The notes under the pieces were generated by a model, which saw only the letters and a program-made list of their open reading frames with translations, made no database searches and was not told where the DNA came from. A stretch of DNA of 64,000 bases from CAIWHR01 sp963734085 (GTDB lineage Bacteria; Pseudomonadota; Gammaproteobacteria; Burkholderiales; Casimicrobiaceae), in NCBI GenBank assembly GCA_963734085.1, contig CAVTFT010000021.1:124001-188000 (forward strand). The letters run 5' to 3'. This document shows, one piece after another, positions 15,663 to 24,279 of the stretch (position 1 is the stretch's first letter; each line of letters starts with the position of its first letter). A program made the translations under genes and the position numbers.

Positions 15663-17282
15663 ATGCGTGCGGACATACCGATGACCGAGCATGATTTCGT
15701 GGTCGTCGGCGGGGGCACGGCGGGCTGTGTGCTTGCGAACAGGCTCTCCGCTGATGGCCGACACTCGGTGCTGCTCCTCGAAGCGGGACCGCGCGACGCG
15801 TATCCGTGGATTCACATTCCGATCGGGTACGCAAAGACGATGTTTCACCCGGTCTACAACTGGCGCTTCGAGACGGAGCCCGATCCGGGCATGCACGGCC
15901 GCAGGATCTACTGGCCGTGCGGGCGCACGCTGGGCGGATCGAGCGCGATCAACGGGCTCATCTACATTCGCGGTCACCGCGACGACTACGACCACTGGGC
16001 CGCGCTCGGCAATCCCGGCTGGAGCTACGCCGAAGTCCTTCCCTATTTCAGGAAGCTCGAGCACAACGTTCGCGGTGCGAACGAATGGCACGGCGACAAC
16101 GGACCGCTGTGGGTGTCCGACATCATCGCCAAGCACGAGCTGGTCGAAGCATTGATCGACGCCGGCAGCGAGCTGGGTATTCCCCGCAACGATGATTTCA
16201 ACGGCGCGTCGCAGGAAGGCGTCGGCTACTATCAGCTCACGACGCGCCGCGGGTTCCGTTGCTCGACAGCCGTCGCCTACCTTCGGCCCGCGCGCGCTCG
16301 CGCCAATCTCGCGGTCGAGACCGACGCCCAGGCGACGAGCATCCTGCTCGATCGCCGACGTGCGCGCAGTGTCGTCTACCGCCAGGGAGGCCGTGACGTC
16401 ACCGTCACCGCGCGGCGCGAGGTGATCGTCGCCGCCGGCACGCTCAAGTCGCCGCAACTCCTGCAACTTTCAGGGATCGGTCCGCCGGCGCTGTTGCAAT
16501 CGTTCGGCATTCCCGTGGCGCACGCGCTTCCCGGCGTCGGCGAGAATCTCCAGGATCATCTGCAGGCGCGGGTGATCTTCCGCTGCACGAAGCCGATCAC
16601 GACCAACGACACGTTGAAATCGTGGTGGAAGACGATGGCGATGGGCGCACGCTACGTCCTCACCCGCACCGGACCGATGGCGATCGGCATCAACCAGGGT
16701 GGGATGTTTGCGCGCACCGATGCCGCGCTTGCTCGTCCGGACGTGCAATTCCATCTGGCGACGCTGTCGTCGGACATGGCGGGCTCGCCGGTGCACACGT
16801 TCTCCGGATTCACGATGTCGGTGTGCCAGCTGCGGCCGGAATCGCGCGGCTTCGTGCGGTTGAAGTCGCCCGATCCGCTGGCGGCGCCGGCGATGCAGGC
16901 AAACTACCTTTCGACGCCGCACGACCGGGCGACGATCGTCAAAGGAATCCGGCTCGCACGGAAGCTCGTGGCGACGCGCGCGCTCACACCCTATGTCGCC
17001 GGCGAATACCGGCCCGGGTCCGATGCCGTGACCGACGACGATCTGCTCGAGTTCGCGAAGAACAATGGCGCGACGATCTTCCATCCGGCCGGCACGTGCA
17101 GGATGGGGCCGGCGGACGATGCGCTCGCCGTGGTCGATCCGGCGTTACGGGTACACGGCGTCGACGCGCTGCGCGTCGTCGATTGCAGCATCATGCCGAC
17201 GTTGATCTCCGGCAATACGAACGCCCCCGTCATCATGATCGCCGAAAAGGCGGCCGACATGATTCTGCACGACGCGCACTGA
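15663..17282 (+). CDS. GMC-family FAD-dependent oxidoreductase
   Basis: A 539-residue glucose-methanol-choline oxidoreductase. It has the FAD dinucleotide fold VVVGGGTAGCVLANRL (about 13-28), the GMC signature GRTLGGSSAINGLIYIRGH near residue 85, the second signature GTLKSPQLLQLSGIGP, and the C-terminal block HPAGTCRMGP followed by VVDCSIMPTLISGNTNAP that carries the active-site His and Asn. It would oxidise an alcohol and pass electrons to an acceptor in the cytoplasm. The ATG at 15663 has GAGAGG upstream; an ATG at 15681 is also possible. Thirty-three bases separate it from the iron-type alcohol dehydrogenase homologue downstream, so the two are probably one transcript. Substrate unknown. 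Confidence 0.88.
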   Translation: MRADIPMTEHDFVVVGGGTAGCVLANRLSADGRHSVLLLEAGPRDAYPWIHIPIGYAKTMFHPVYNWRFETEPDPGMHGRRIYWPCGRTLGGSSAINGLIYIRGHRDDYDHWAALGNPGWSYAEVLPYFRKLEHNVRGANEWHGDNGPLWVSDIIAKHELVEALIDAGSELGIPRNDDFNGASQEGVGYYQLTTRRGFRCSTAVAYLRPARARANLAVETDAQATSILLDRRRARSVVYRQGGRDVTVTARREVIVAAGTLKSPQLLQLSGIGPPALLQSFGIPVAHALPGVGENLQDHLQARVIFRCTKPITTNDTLKSWWKTMAMGARYVLTRTGPMAIGINQGGMFARTDAALARPDVQFHLATLSSDMAGSPVHTFSGFTMSVCQLRPESRGFVRLKSPDPLAAPAMQANYLSTPHDRATIVKGIRLARKLVATRALTPYVAGEYRPGSDAVTDDDLLEFAKNNGATIFHPAGTCRMGPADDALAVVDPALRVHGVDALRVVDCSIMPTLISGNTNAPVIMIAEKAADMILHDAH

Positions 17283-17315
17283 CATTCGCTCGAATGCCGT
17301 CCCAAAGGAGCCCCG

Positions 17316-18626
17316 ATGCCCTGCTGTCACGCTGATTTCGCCGCCGTCGAGGGAAGCGACCGCGGCTTCACGGTCGGGATGCCGACGTTCACGTTCGGCG
17401 CCGGCGTGCTGGCCGAAGCGGGCGAGCACGCGCGCGAGCTCGGATTGAAGCGCGTCGCGCTCTTCACCGACGCTCGTTTGAAAGCGAGCGAGTACGTCGC
17501 CACGGTGGCCGCATCGCTTGCGGCGGCTCATGTGGACGTGGCCATTTACGATTCGGTCGTCATCGAGCCGACCGACGCATCGTTCCAGGACGCCGCGCGC
17601 TTCGCCGCCGAGGGCCGCTTCGACGGCTACGTCTCGGTGGGCGGCGGCTCTGTGATGGACACGTGCAAGGCGGCGAACCTCTACGCGAGTCATCCGGCGG
17701 AGTTCATGACCTACGTGAACGCGCCGATCGGCGGCGGACAGAAGGTCCCCGGCGCGGTGAAGCCGCATATCGCCTGCCCGACGACATCCGGCACCGGCTC
17801 CGAGACGACGGGCATCGCGATCTTCAACCTGCGCTCTATCAACGCGAAGACCGGCATCATCTCGCGCCGGTTGATTCCGGACGTCGCGCTGATCGATCCG
17901 ACCGTGACGGCGTCGTTGCCGAAGAACGCGGTGGCCGCGACCGGCTTCGACTGCATGAGCCATGCGCTCGAATCGCTGACTGCACGCGCATATCCGCGGC
18001 GACTGAATCCCGCGCGCGGCGTCAACCGTCCGGTATCGCAGGGCGCGAACCCGTTCTCGGACATGCTCGCGACCGAAGCGCTGAAGAGTGTCGGCAGGTT
18101 CCTGGTGCGCGCCGTCAATGATTCGACCGACGTCGAGGCCCGCACCGAGATGATGTACGCAGCGATGCTGGCAGGCATCGCGTTTAACGCCGCCGGCTGC
18201 CATCTGCCGCATGGACTCTCGTATGCCGTGTCCGGCCTCGCCAAGAACTGGCACGTCGACGGCTATCCGGAAGGCAAGACGCTCGTCCCGCACGGGATGG
18301 CCGTCGTGCTCAACAATCCGTCGGTGTGGCGGTTCACCGCGCCCTGCTGCCCCGAGCGGCACCTGCACGGCGCGCAATGCCTGGGTGCGCGCACCGCGGG
18401 TGCGCGGCCGGACGAAGCCGGCGACGTGCTGGCCGCGCGCGTGATCGAGCTGATGCGCGCCACCGCGATGCCGAACGGGCTTGCTGCACTCGGTTTCGAC
18501 GACTCGCACCTCGACGCGCTCGCCACGGGCGCCGAGCCGCAGTACCGGGTCATTCGCAATGCACCGAAGGACGTCGGCCGCGACGACCTGAAGGCGCTGT
18601 TCGACGCCGCGCTCAGCTACTGGTAG
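17316..18626 (+). CDS. Hydroxyacid-oxoacid transhydrogenase, iron-type alcohol dehydrogenase family
   Basis: A 436-residue group III alcohol dehydrogenase homologue. The nucleotide-binding GGGSVMDTCKAANL lies near residue 110 and CPTTSGTGSETTG near 155; the metal-site histidines are in SHALESL, CHLPHGLSYAVSG and VPHGMAVVL. The insert around NPARGVNRPVSQGANPFSD is typical of the hydroxyacid-oxoacid transhydrogenase (HOT) branch, which moves hydride from 4-hydroxybutyrate to 2-oxoglutarate without free NAD. AAAGGAG precedes the ATG. The 3' end overlaps the convergent phoR gene by 14 bases. Branch assignment is by motif memory; a general iron alcohol dehydrogenase is the alternative. Confidence 0.85.
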   Translation: MPCCHADFAAVEGSDRGFTVGMPTFTFGAGVLAEAGEHARELGLKRVALFTDARLKASEYVATVAASLAAAHVDVAIYDSVVIEPTDASFQDAARFAAEGRFDGYVSVGGGSVMDTCKAANLYASHPAEFMTYVNAPIGGGQKVPGAVKPHIACPTTSGTGSETTGIAIFNLRSINAKTGIISRRLIPDVALIDPTVTASLPKNAVAATGFDCMSHALESLTARAYPRRLNPARGVNRPVSQGANPFSDMLATEALKSVGRFLVRAVNDSTDVEARTEMMYAAMLAGIAFNAAGCHLPHGLSYAVSGLAKNWHVDGYPEGKTLVPHGMAVVLNNPSVWRFTAPCCPERHLHGAQCLGARTAGARPDEAGDVLAARVIELMRATAMPNGLAALGFDDSHLDALATGAEPQYRVIRNAPKDVGRDDLKALFDAALSYW

Positions 18627-19959
18627 AGGACGGCACGGGCGGTGCGGACGCGCGGTCGGCCGCGACGCGCTGCACGCGGCGCGGCGGCAATCGCACGGTG
18701 AACGTGCTGCCGCGCCCCGGATCGCTCACGACGTCGAGCTCGGAGTCGTGGCGCAGGAGCACGTGCTTGACGATTGCAAGCCCGAGGCCCGTGCCGCCCG
18801 TTGCGCGCGAGCGGCTGCGATCCACGCGATAGAACCGTTCGGTCAGCCGCGGGATGTGCTCGGCGGCGATGCCGATCCCCGTGTCCTCGACGCCGAACTC
18901 GCCCTTTCCATCGTCGGCGATCCGCCACGACAGCGTGACCTTGCCGCCTTCCGGCGTATAGCGGATCGCGTTGCTGATGAGGTTGCCGAAGGCGCTCGCG
19001 AGCTCGTCGCGGTTCCCGAGCACGGTCGCGGCGTCCCGAATGTCGAGCGCGATCGTGTGCTGCCCGCCCGAAAGCGCCTTCGCGTCCGCCGACAGCCCGA
19101 GCAGCAGAGGCTCGACGGCGAACGGCAACTCGGCGACCACATTCTGGTCGCTTTCGAGTGCCGAGAGTGTCAACAGGTCATCGACCAGCCGTTTCATGTT
19201 GCGCGCCTGCTCGTGCATGAGCTGCAGGTAGCGCGCGCGCTGCCGCGGCTCGAGCTCCATGTCCTGCAGCGTCTCGATGAAACCGGCGACGACGGTCAGC
19301 GGCGTCTTCATCTCGTGCGACACGTTGGCGATGAAATCGCGGCGCATTCGCGTGACCGCCTCCAATTGCGTGATGTCGCGGCTGATGAGGAGCTTTTCCC
19401 GGACGCCGAAGGGAATGACCTGGATTGACAGCGTCGCCCCCTGCTCGCGCTGCGAGGCGATGGTGAGCGCGTCCGAGTACGCGCCCGTCTCGAGGTAGCG
19501 GATGAATTCCGGCTGGCGGACGACGTTGACCAGCGGCTGTCCTGTATCGTGAGCGAGGTCGAGCCCGAAATGCGACTGCGCGCGCGCATTCGCCCACTCC
19601 ACCCGGTTGGTCGCATCGAGCACCACCATGCCGTCGGGGATCGCCTCGGCGACGCTCCTGAAGCGCTCCATCGCGCTGGCGAGGTCGCGCTGCACGAGGT
19701 TGCGATTGCGCACGCGCCGATAGAGCGCCGAGAATGCGACGCGCCAGCTGCCGCGCCCCTCGGGCACAGGCTCGTCGACCGGGCCGGCGGCCCAAGTCGC
19801 GAGTCCGCCGAGATGCCAGAGATGGAAGGCGACGACGCCGGCGCTGCCGACGGCCAGGACACCGAGCGCCCACGCGGCGCCGAACGCGATCGCCACGATC
19901 GCCGTCAGCAGCGCGACGGCGGCGGGCGCGATCAACGCCGAGAGGATCGCGGGGTTCAT
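18613..19959 (-). CDS. phoR: Phosphate regulon sensor histidine kinase PhoR
   Basis: A 448-residue kinase: two close N-terminal membrane helices (about 6-48), a linker, a PAS domain (about 100-195, with AIPDGMVVLDATNRVEWANA), H-box ANVSHEMKTPLT with H215, N-box ISNAIRYTPEGG, and the ATP lid VEDTGIGIAAEH and GGTGLGLAIVKH. It senses phosphate through the Pst-PhoU complex and phosphorylates PhoB. The ATG at 19959 fits the family N-terminus. Twenty-three bases separate it from phoB. Its last codons overlap the opposite-strand transhydrogenase gene by 14 bases, leaving no room for a terminator. Confidence 0.96.
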   Translation of the reverse strand: MNPAILSALIAPAAVALLTAIVAIAFGAAWALGVLAVGSAGVVAFHLWHLGGLATWAAGPVDEPVPEGRGSWRVAFSALYRRVRNRNLVQRDLASAMERFRSVAEAIPDGMVVLDATNRVEWANARAQSHFGLDLAHDTGQPLVNVVRQPEFIRYLETGAYSDALTIASQREQGATLSIQVIPFGVREKLLISRDITQLEAVTRMRRDFIANVSHEMKTPLTVVAGFIETLQDMELEPRQRARYLQLMHEQARNMKRLVDDLLTLSALESDQNVVAELPFAVEPLLLGLSADAKALSGGQHTIALDIRDAATVLGNRDELASAFGNLISNAIRYTPEGGKVTLSWRIADDGKGEFGVEDTGIGIAAEHIPRLTERFYRVDRSRSRATGGTGLGLAIVKHVLLRHDSELDVVSDPGRGSTFTVRLPPRRVQRVAADRASAPPVPSSTSS

Positions 19960-19982
19960 CGCGATGCGCCCTTGCGAGACGC

Positions 19983-20672
19983 TCAGTGCGGCACGGCCAA
20001 GCGGTACCCGCTGCCACGCACCGTTTCGATCATCCGGTCGAGTCCAAACGGTTCCAGCGCAAGCCGCAGCCGGCGGATGTGGACGTCGACGGTGCGCTCC
20101 TCGATGTAGACGTGGTCGCCCCACACCTGATCCAGGAGCTGCGTGCGGGAATGCACGCGCTCGGGCCGCGCGAGGAAGAAGCGCAGCAGGCGAAACTCAG
20201 TCGGGCCGATCGGAACGAGGCGCCCGGCGGCCGTCACGCGGTGCGTCGACGGATCGAGCGTGAGCGCGCCGACGGCAAGAGGTTCCTGCGCGGCCTCGGG
20301 CGCGCGCCGGCGCAGCACCGCTTTGATCCGCGCTTTGAGCTCGCGCGGCGAAAAAGGCTTGGTCACGTAGTCGTCGACCCACGCTTCGAGGCCGGCGACC
20401 TTGTCGGCTTCGTCGGTCCGCGCGGTGACCATGATGATCGGCAGCTCCTTCGTTCGCGCATCGGCGCGCAGCTGCTTCGCGAGCGAAAGACCCGACTGGC
20501 CGGGAAGCATCCAGTCGAGGAGCAGCAGGTCCGGCAGCGAATGCTTGAGTTGCGCTTGGGCGGACTCGGCATCCGGCGCCGCCTGCACGGCGTAGCCCGC
20601 GTCGGCGAGGTTGACGTGCAAGAGCTCGAGGATCGCGGGCTCGTCCTCGACGACGAGGATCGTGGGTGTCAT
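19983..20672 (-). CDS. phoB: Phosphate regulon response regulator PhoB
   Basis: A 229-residue OmpR-class regulator. The receiver domain has the acidic pair E9-D10, phosphoacceptor D53 in LLLDWMLPG, and the conserved T and K (VTARTDEADK, VTKPF). The C-terminal winged helix ends RRLRLALEPFGLDRMIETVR with GSGYRL. It activates Pho-box promoters, here including pstS. Its ATG overlaps the phoU stop by 4 bases (ATGA). Confidence 0.96.
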   Translation of the reverse strand: MTPTILVVEDEPAILELLHVNLADAGYAVQAAPDAESAQAQLKHSLPDLLLLDWMLPGQSGLSLAKQLRADARTKELPIIMVTARTDEADKVAGLEAWVDDYVTKPFSPRELKARIKAVLRRRAPEAAQEPLAVGALTLDPSTHRVTAAGRLVPIGPTEFRLLRFFLARPERVHSRTQLLDQVWGDHVYIEERTVDVHIRRLRLALEPFGLDRMIETVRGSGYRLAVPH

Positions 20673-21376
20673 TCGTCGGCAACCTCCGCCCGGATCTGTT
20701 CGGCGGTGGCATGACGGACGTCCTTGCCCTTGACCACCTGGACGACCGCTTCGGCGATGTTCTTCGCGTGGTCACCGATGCGTTCGATCGATTTGGCGAT
20801 GAACACGATCTCGAGTGCCGGCGTGATCATCCGCGGGTCCTCCATCATGTAGCTGATCAGCTGGCGCATGATCGCCTGGAACGCCACGTCGATGTCCTCG
20901 TCGCGATCGATGACTTCGGCTGCGGCGGTCACGTCGAGCCGGGCGAATGCGTCGAGCGTCATCTGCAGCATCACCTGCGCGTGCTCGGCGGCGCGGACGA
21001 CGTCGTACTCGCGCATCCTCGTCAGGCGGTCGTTGCCGCGCGTCTGCGCCGCCTTGTAGGCGATCTTCTTCACTTCGTCGCCGACCCGCTCGAGGTCGTT
21101 CACGATCTTGGTGATGGTGAGGATCATCCGCAGATCGATCGCCGCCGGCTGCCGCTTGGCGATGATCTGGCTGCACTGCTGGTCGATCGACATCTGCATC
21201 TGGTTGATCGAGAGCTCGTCGGCGCCGATCTCGTCGATCGTTCCCTCGCCCTCGTCCGTGCCGAGAATCGAGATCGCCTTGGCGAGCTGGGTCTCGACCA
21301 ATCCTCCCATCGCCATGACGCCGCTGCGGATCCCTTCCATCTCGGCGTCGAATTGCTTGTGCGTGTGCTCGGTCAT
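20669..21376 (-). CDS. phoU: Phosphate transport system regulator PhoU
   Basis: A 235-residue all-helical protein of two PhoU repeats (about 20-105 and 125-215). It shows the metal-binding E/D-rich motifs NDLERVGDEVKKIAYKA and KSIERIGDHAKNIAEAVV. PhoU passes the transport state of PstB to PhoR and keeps the regulon off when phosphate is ample. It overlaps phoB by 4 bases and follows pstB by 26. Confidence 0.96.
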   Translation of the reverse strand: MTEHTHKQFDAEMEGIRSGVMAMGGLVETQLAKAISILGTDEGEGTIDEIGADELSINQMQMSIDQQCSQIIAKRQPAAIDLRMILTITKIVNDLERVGDEVKKIAYKAAQTRGNDRLTRMREYDVVRAAEHAQVMLQMTLDAFARLDVTAAAEVIDRDEDIDVAFQAIMRQLISYMMEDPRMITPALEIVFIAKSIERIGDHAKNIAEAVVQVVKGKDVRHATAEQIRAEVADE

Positions 21377-21402
21377 ATCGCTTGTCCCGATCCTGGGTTC
21401 CG

Positions 21403-22242
21403 CTAGCCGAAGCGGCCGGTGATGTAGTCCTCGGTGTCCTTCTTCCTCGGTTTCAAGAAGATCTGGTCGGTCTCTCCGAATTCGATCAGCTCACCCAGGT
21501 ACATGTACCCGGTGAAATCGGACACTCGGGCGGCCTGCTGCATGTTGTGAGTGACGATCGCAATCGTATACTCTTCCTTGAGCTCGGTGATGAGCTCTTC
21601 GATCTTCGCCGTCGAGATCGGGTCGAGTGCAGAAGTCGGCTCGTCGAGCAGCAGCACTTCGGGCTTGACCGCGACCGCGCGGGCGATGCAAAGCCGCTGC
21701 TGCTGGCCGCCGGAAAGCGCCATCCCGCTCTGCTTGAGCTTGTCCTTCGCCTCTTCCCACATCGCCGCCTTGGTGAGTGCCCATTCGACGCGCTCGTCCA
21801 TCGCGCGCGCCGATAGGTTTTCGTAAAGCCTCACGCCGAACGCGATGTTGTCGTAGATCGACATCGGAAACGGGGTGGGCTTCTGGAACACCATCCCGAC
21901 TTTTGCCCGCAGCATGTTGATGTCCACCCCCGGCGCGAGGATATTCTCGCCGTCCAGCATGATCTCGCCGACCGCGCGCTGGCCGGGGTACAGCGAGTAC
22001 ATCCGGTTCAACGTCCGCAACAGCGTCGACTTGCCGCAGCCGGAAGGACCGATGAACGCCGTCACCTGACGTTCGGCGATGTCGAGGCGGACGTCCTTCA
22101 ACGCCTGGAACTTGCCGTAGAAGAAGTCGAGATCCCGGATCGACATCTTCGGCCCAGCCGGCAACGCGTTCTGCTCCGGCACGTCCGGCCGGATCGCGAC
22201 AGCATCGAGATTCATCGTGGCGTCTTTCGCGTCATGGGTCAT
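21403..22242 (-). CDS. pstB: Phosphate ABC transporter ATP-binding protein PstB
   Basis: A 279-residue ATPase with Walker A GPSGCGKST (65-73), signature LSGGQQQRLCIARA, Walker B EVLLLDEPTSALD and the switch His in VTHNM. It powers phosphate import through PstC and PstA. The ATG at 22242 overlaps the pstA stop by 4 bases, matching the coupling elsewhere in the operon; a second ATG at 22215 is possible, since the family core starts later (MSIRDLDFFYG). Confidence 0.96.
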   Translation of the reverse strand: MTHDAKDATMNLDAVAIRPDVPEQNALPAGPKMSIRDLDFFYGKFQALKDVRLDIAERQVTAFIGPSGCGKSTLLRTLNRMYSLYPGQRAVGEIMLDGENILAPGVDINMLRAKVGMVFQKPTPFPMSIYDNIAFGVRLYENLSARAMDERVEWALTKAAMWEEAKDKLKQSGMALSGGQQQRLCIARAVAVKPEVLLLDEPTSALDPISTAKIEELITELKEEYTIAIVTHNMQQAARVSDFTGYMYLGELIEFGETDQIFLKPRKKDTEDYITGRFG

Positions 22243-23081
22243 TTGACGGCGGTCTGGCGAAACAGAACGCGCGCCACGATGTTGAGCGTCAGGACGGCCA
22301 GAGTGATAAGGAGCGAGCCCGCCCACGCCAGCTCCTGCCAGTCCTTGTAGGGGCTCATCGCGAACTGGAAGATCACGACGGGAAGGTTCGACATCGGTGC
22401 GTCGAGGTTGGCAGTCCAGAACTGATTGTTCAATGCGGTGAACAAAAGCGGCGCCGTCTCGCCGGAAATGCGAGCGACGGCAAGCAGCACGCCCGTAACC
22501 ACCCCTGCACGGACCGAGCGCAGTGTCACCATCAGGATCATCTTCCATTGCGGCGTCCCGAGCGCCACGGCGGCTTCGCGCAGGCTGTCCGGCACAAGCC
22601 GCAGCATGTTTTCGGTCGTACGGACGACCACCGGTATCACGATCAGGGCAAGCGCGAACGAACCGGCCCAGGCGGAGAAATGGCCCACTTGGAACACGTA
22701 GATCTCGTAGATGAAAAGACCAATGATGATCGACGGCGCAGACAGCAGGATATCGTTGATGAAGCGCGTGACCGGCGCGAGCCAGCCGCGGGCACCGAAT
22801 TCGGCGAGGTAGATGCCGGCGAAGATGCCGACCGGAGTACCGATCAGCGTTCCCATGCCCGCCATCAGCACGCTGCCGGCGATCGCGTTGAGGAGCCCCC
22901 CCGCGCTGCCCGGCGGAGGCGTCATCTGAGTGAAGAGGCGAATGCTGAGCGCCTCGAATCCCGCCAGGAACAGCGTGACCAGAATCCAGAACAGGAAAGC
23001 GAGCCCGAATCCCATCGCCAGCAGCGACATCAACAGGTTGAACCGGTTGACGATCAGGCGATGGGAATAGAGCGAATGCAT
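22239..23081 (-). CDS. pstA: Phosphate ABC transporter permease PstA
   Basis: A 280-residue inner-membrane protein with six hydrophobic segments and the binding-protein-dependent transport motif EAAVALGTPQWKMILMVTLRS in the last cytoplasmic loop. It begins 18 bases after the pstC stop and overlaps pstB. It forms half of the phosphate channel. Confidence 0.95.
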   Translation of the reverse strand: MHSLYSHRLIVNRFNLLMSLLAMGFGLAFLFWILVTLFLAGFEALSIRLFTQMTPPPGSAGGLLNAIAGSVLMAGMGTLIGTPVGIFAGIYLAEFGARGWLAPVTRFINDILLSAPSIIIGLFIYEIYVFQVGHFSAWAGSFALALIVIPVVVRTTENMLRLVPDSLREAAVALGTPQWKMILMVTLRSVRAGVVTGVLLAVARISGETAPLLFTALNNQFWTANLDAPMSNLPVVIFQFAMSPYKDWQELAWAGSLLITLAVLTLNIVARVLFRQTAVK

Positions 23082-23099
23082 GGGATGGAGCGGCGAACG

Positions 23100-24125
23100 T
23101 CAGGTCTTGCGGCCTTCGCCCCTGGCCAATTGCAGCAGCAGCAACTTGGCCAGGGCGAGCACGATGAACGTGATGATGAACAGGATGAGCCCGAGTTCGA
23201 TCAGGGCTGATGTATAAAGATCGCCCACCGCCTCGGTGAATTCGTTGGCAAGCGCGGACGCGATGCTGTTGCCGGGCTGAAGGACGGAAGCGGTGAGGCG
23301 GTGCGCGTTGCCGATGAGAAACGTCACCGCCATGGTCTCACCCAGCGCGCGGCCCAAGCCGAGCATGATGCCGCCGATCACCCCGACCTTCGTATAGGGG
23401 AGCACGATGTTCCGGACGACTTCCCAGGTCGTGCAACCGATGCCGTACGCCGACTCCTTCAGTACCGGCGGGACGATCTCGAACACGTCGCGCATGACCG
23501 ATGCAATAAAGGGAATCACCATGATAGCCAGCACAAATCCAGCGGTGAACACGCCGATACCCTGGGGCGGTCCCTTGAACAGCACGCCGATCAGGGGCGT
23601 GGCGCCGAGCGTATTGATCAGCCACGGCTGAACATGGTCGGCGAACAGCGGCGCCAGCACGAAGAGCCCCCACATCCCATAGATGATGCTGGGGATCGCG
23701 GCCAGCAGCTCGATTGCTGTGCCCAGCGGCCGCTTGAGCCAAGCTGGCGAGAGCTCGGTCAGGAACAGGGCGATCCCGAAGCTCACGGGGACGCCGATCA
23801 AGAGCGCGATAAACGAAGTGACCAGCGTGCCGACGATCGGCACCAACGCCCCGAACTTTTCGGTGACGGGGTTCCACTCCGAGTCGACGAGGAACCCGAG
23901 GCCGAACTTCTGCAATGCGGGCAGGCTGCCGTACACCAGCGAGACGATGATCGCGAGCAGAATCGCCAGTACTGCGAAGGCGAACAAGCGGGCGACCGCC
24001 CTGAAGAGCAGATCCTGGAGCTGGACGCTACTCTGCTTCGGATCGGGCATCTTGGCGACGCTGACCTGCGCGCGGGGTGGCAGCGCGTCGATTATAGTCG
24101 GTATGGTCCCAGCGGTCGTTTCCAT
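23100..24125 (-). CDS. pstC: Phosphate ABC transporter permease PstC
   Basis: A 341-residue permease. A polar N-terminal tail (1 to about 35) precedes six to seven membrane segments; the EAA-type loop reads KESAYGIGCTTWEVVRNIVL and LGLGRALGETMAVTFLIGNA follows. It pairs with PstA. A second ATG at 24053 would shorten the tail by 24 residues. A strong terminator (24211-24249) lies between it and pstS, so its transcript depends on readthrough. Confidence 0.94.
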   Translation of the reverse strand: METTAGTIPTIIDALPPRAQVSVAKMPDPKQSSVQLQDLLFRAVARLFAFAVLAILLAIIVSLVYGSLPALQKFGLGFLVDSEWNPVTEKFGALVPIVGTLVTSFIALLIGVPVSFGIALFLTELSPAWLKRPLGTAIELLAAIPSIIYGMWGLFVLAPLFADHVQPWLINTLGATPLIGVLFKGPPQGIGVFTAGFVLAIMVIPFIASVMRDVFEIVPPVLKESAYGIGCTTWEVVRNIVLPYTKVGVIGGIMLGLGRALGETMAVTFLIGNAHRLTASVLQPGNSIASALANEFTEAVGDLYTSALIELGLILFIITFIVLALAKLLLLQLARGEGRKT

Positions 24126-24210
24126 TCTTGCCTGTACCCGGCGCGCTGCCCATCGGCCCGCCCGCCCATTGCGGCTTCTCCTAAACTTCCCGACCTGCCG
24201 CCGCTTATCG

Positions 24211-24249
24211 AAAAAACGCGGCGTTCGCTTTAGTCCTGCGAACGCCGCG
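24211..24249 (-). terminator. Rho-independent terminator between pstS and pstC
   Basis: A perfect 12-base-pair stem (24217-24228 CGCGGCGTTCGC with 24238-24249) and 9-base loop is followed on the minus strand by six T (24211-24216). It begins about 30 bases after the pstS stop. Partial termination here would make pstS mRNA exceed that of the membrane subunits. Confidence 0.88.
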
Positions 24250-24279
24250 CGCGGCGGGTGGAGGAGGGCAGGCCGCCGA

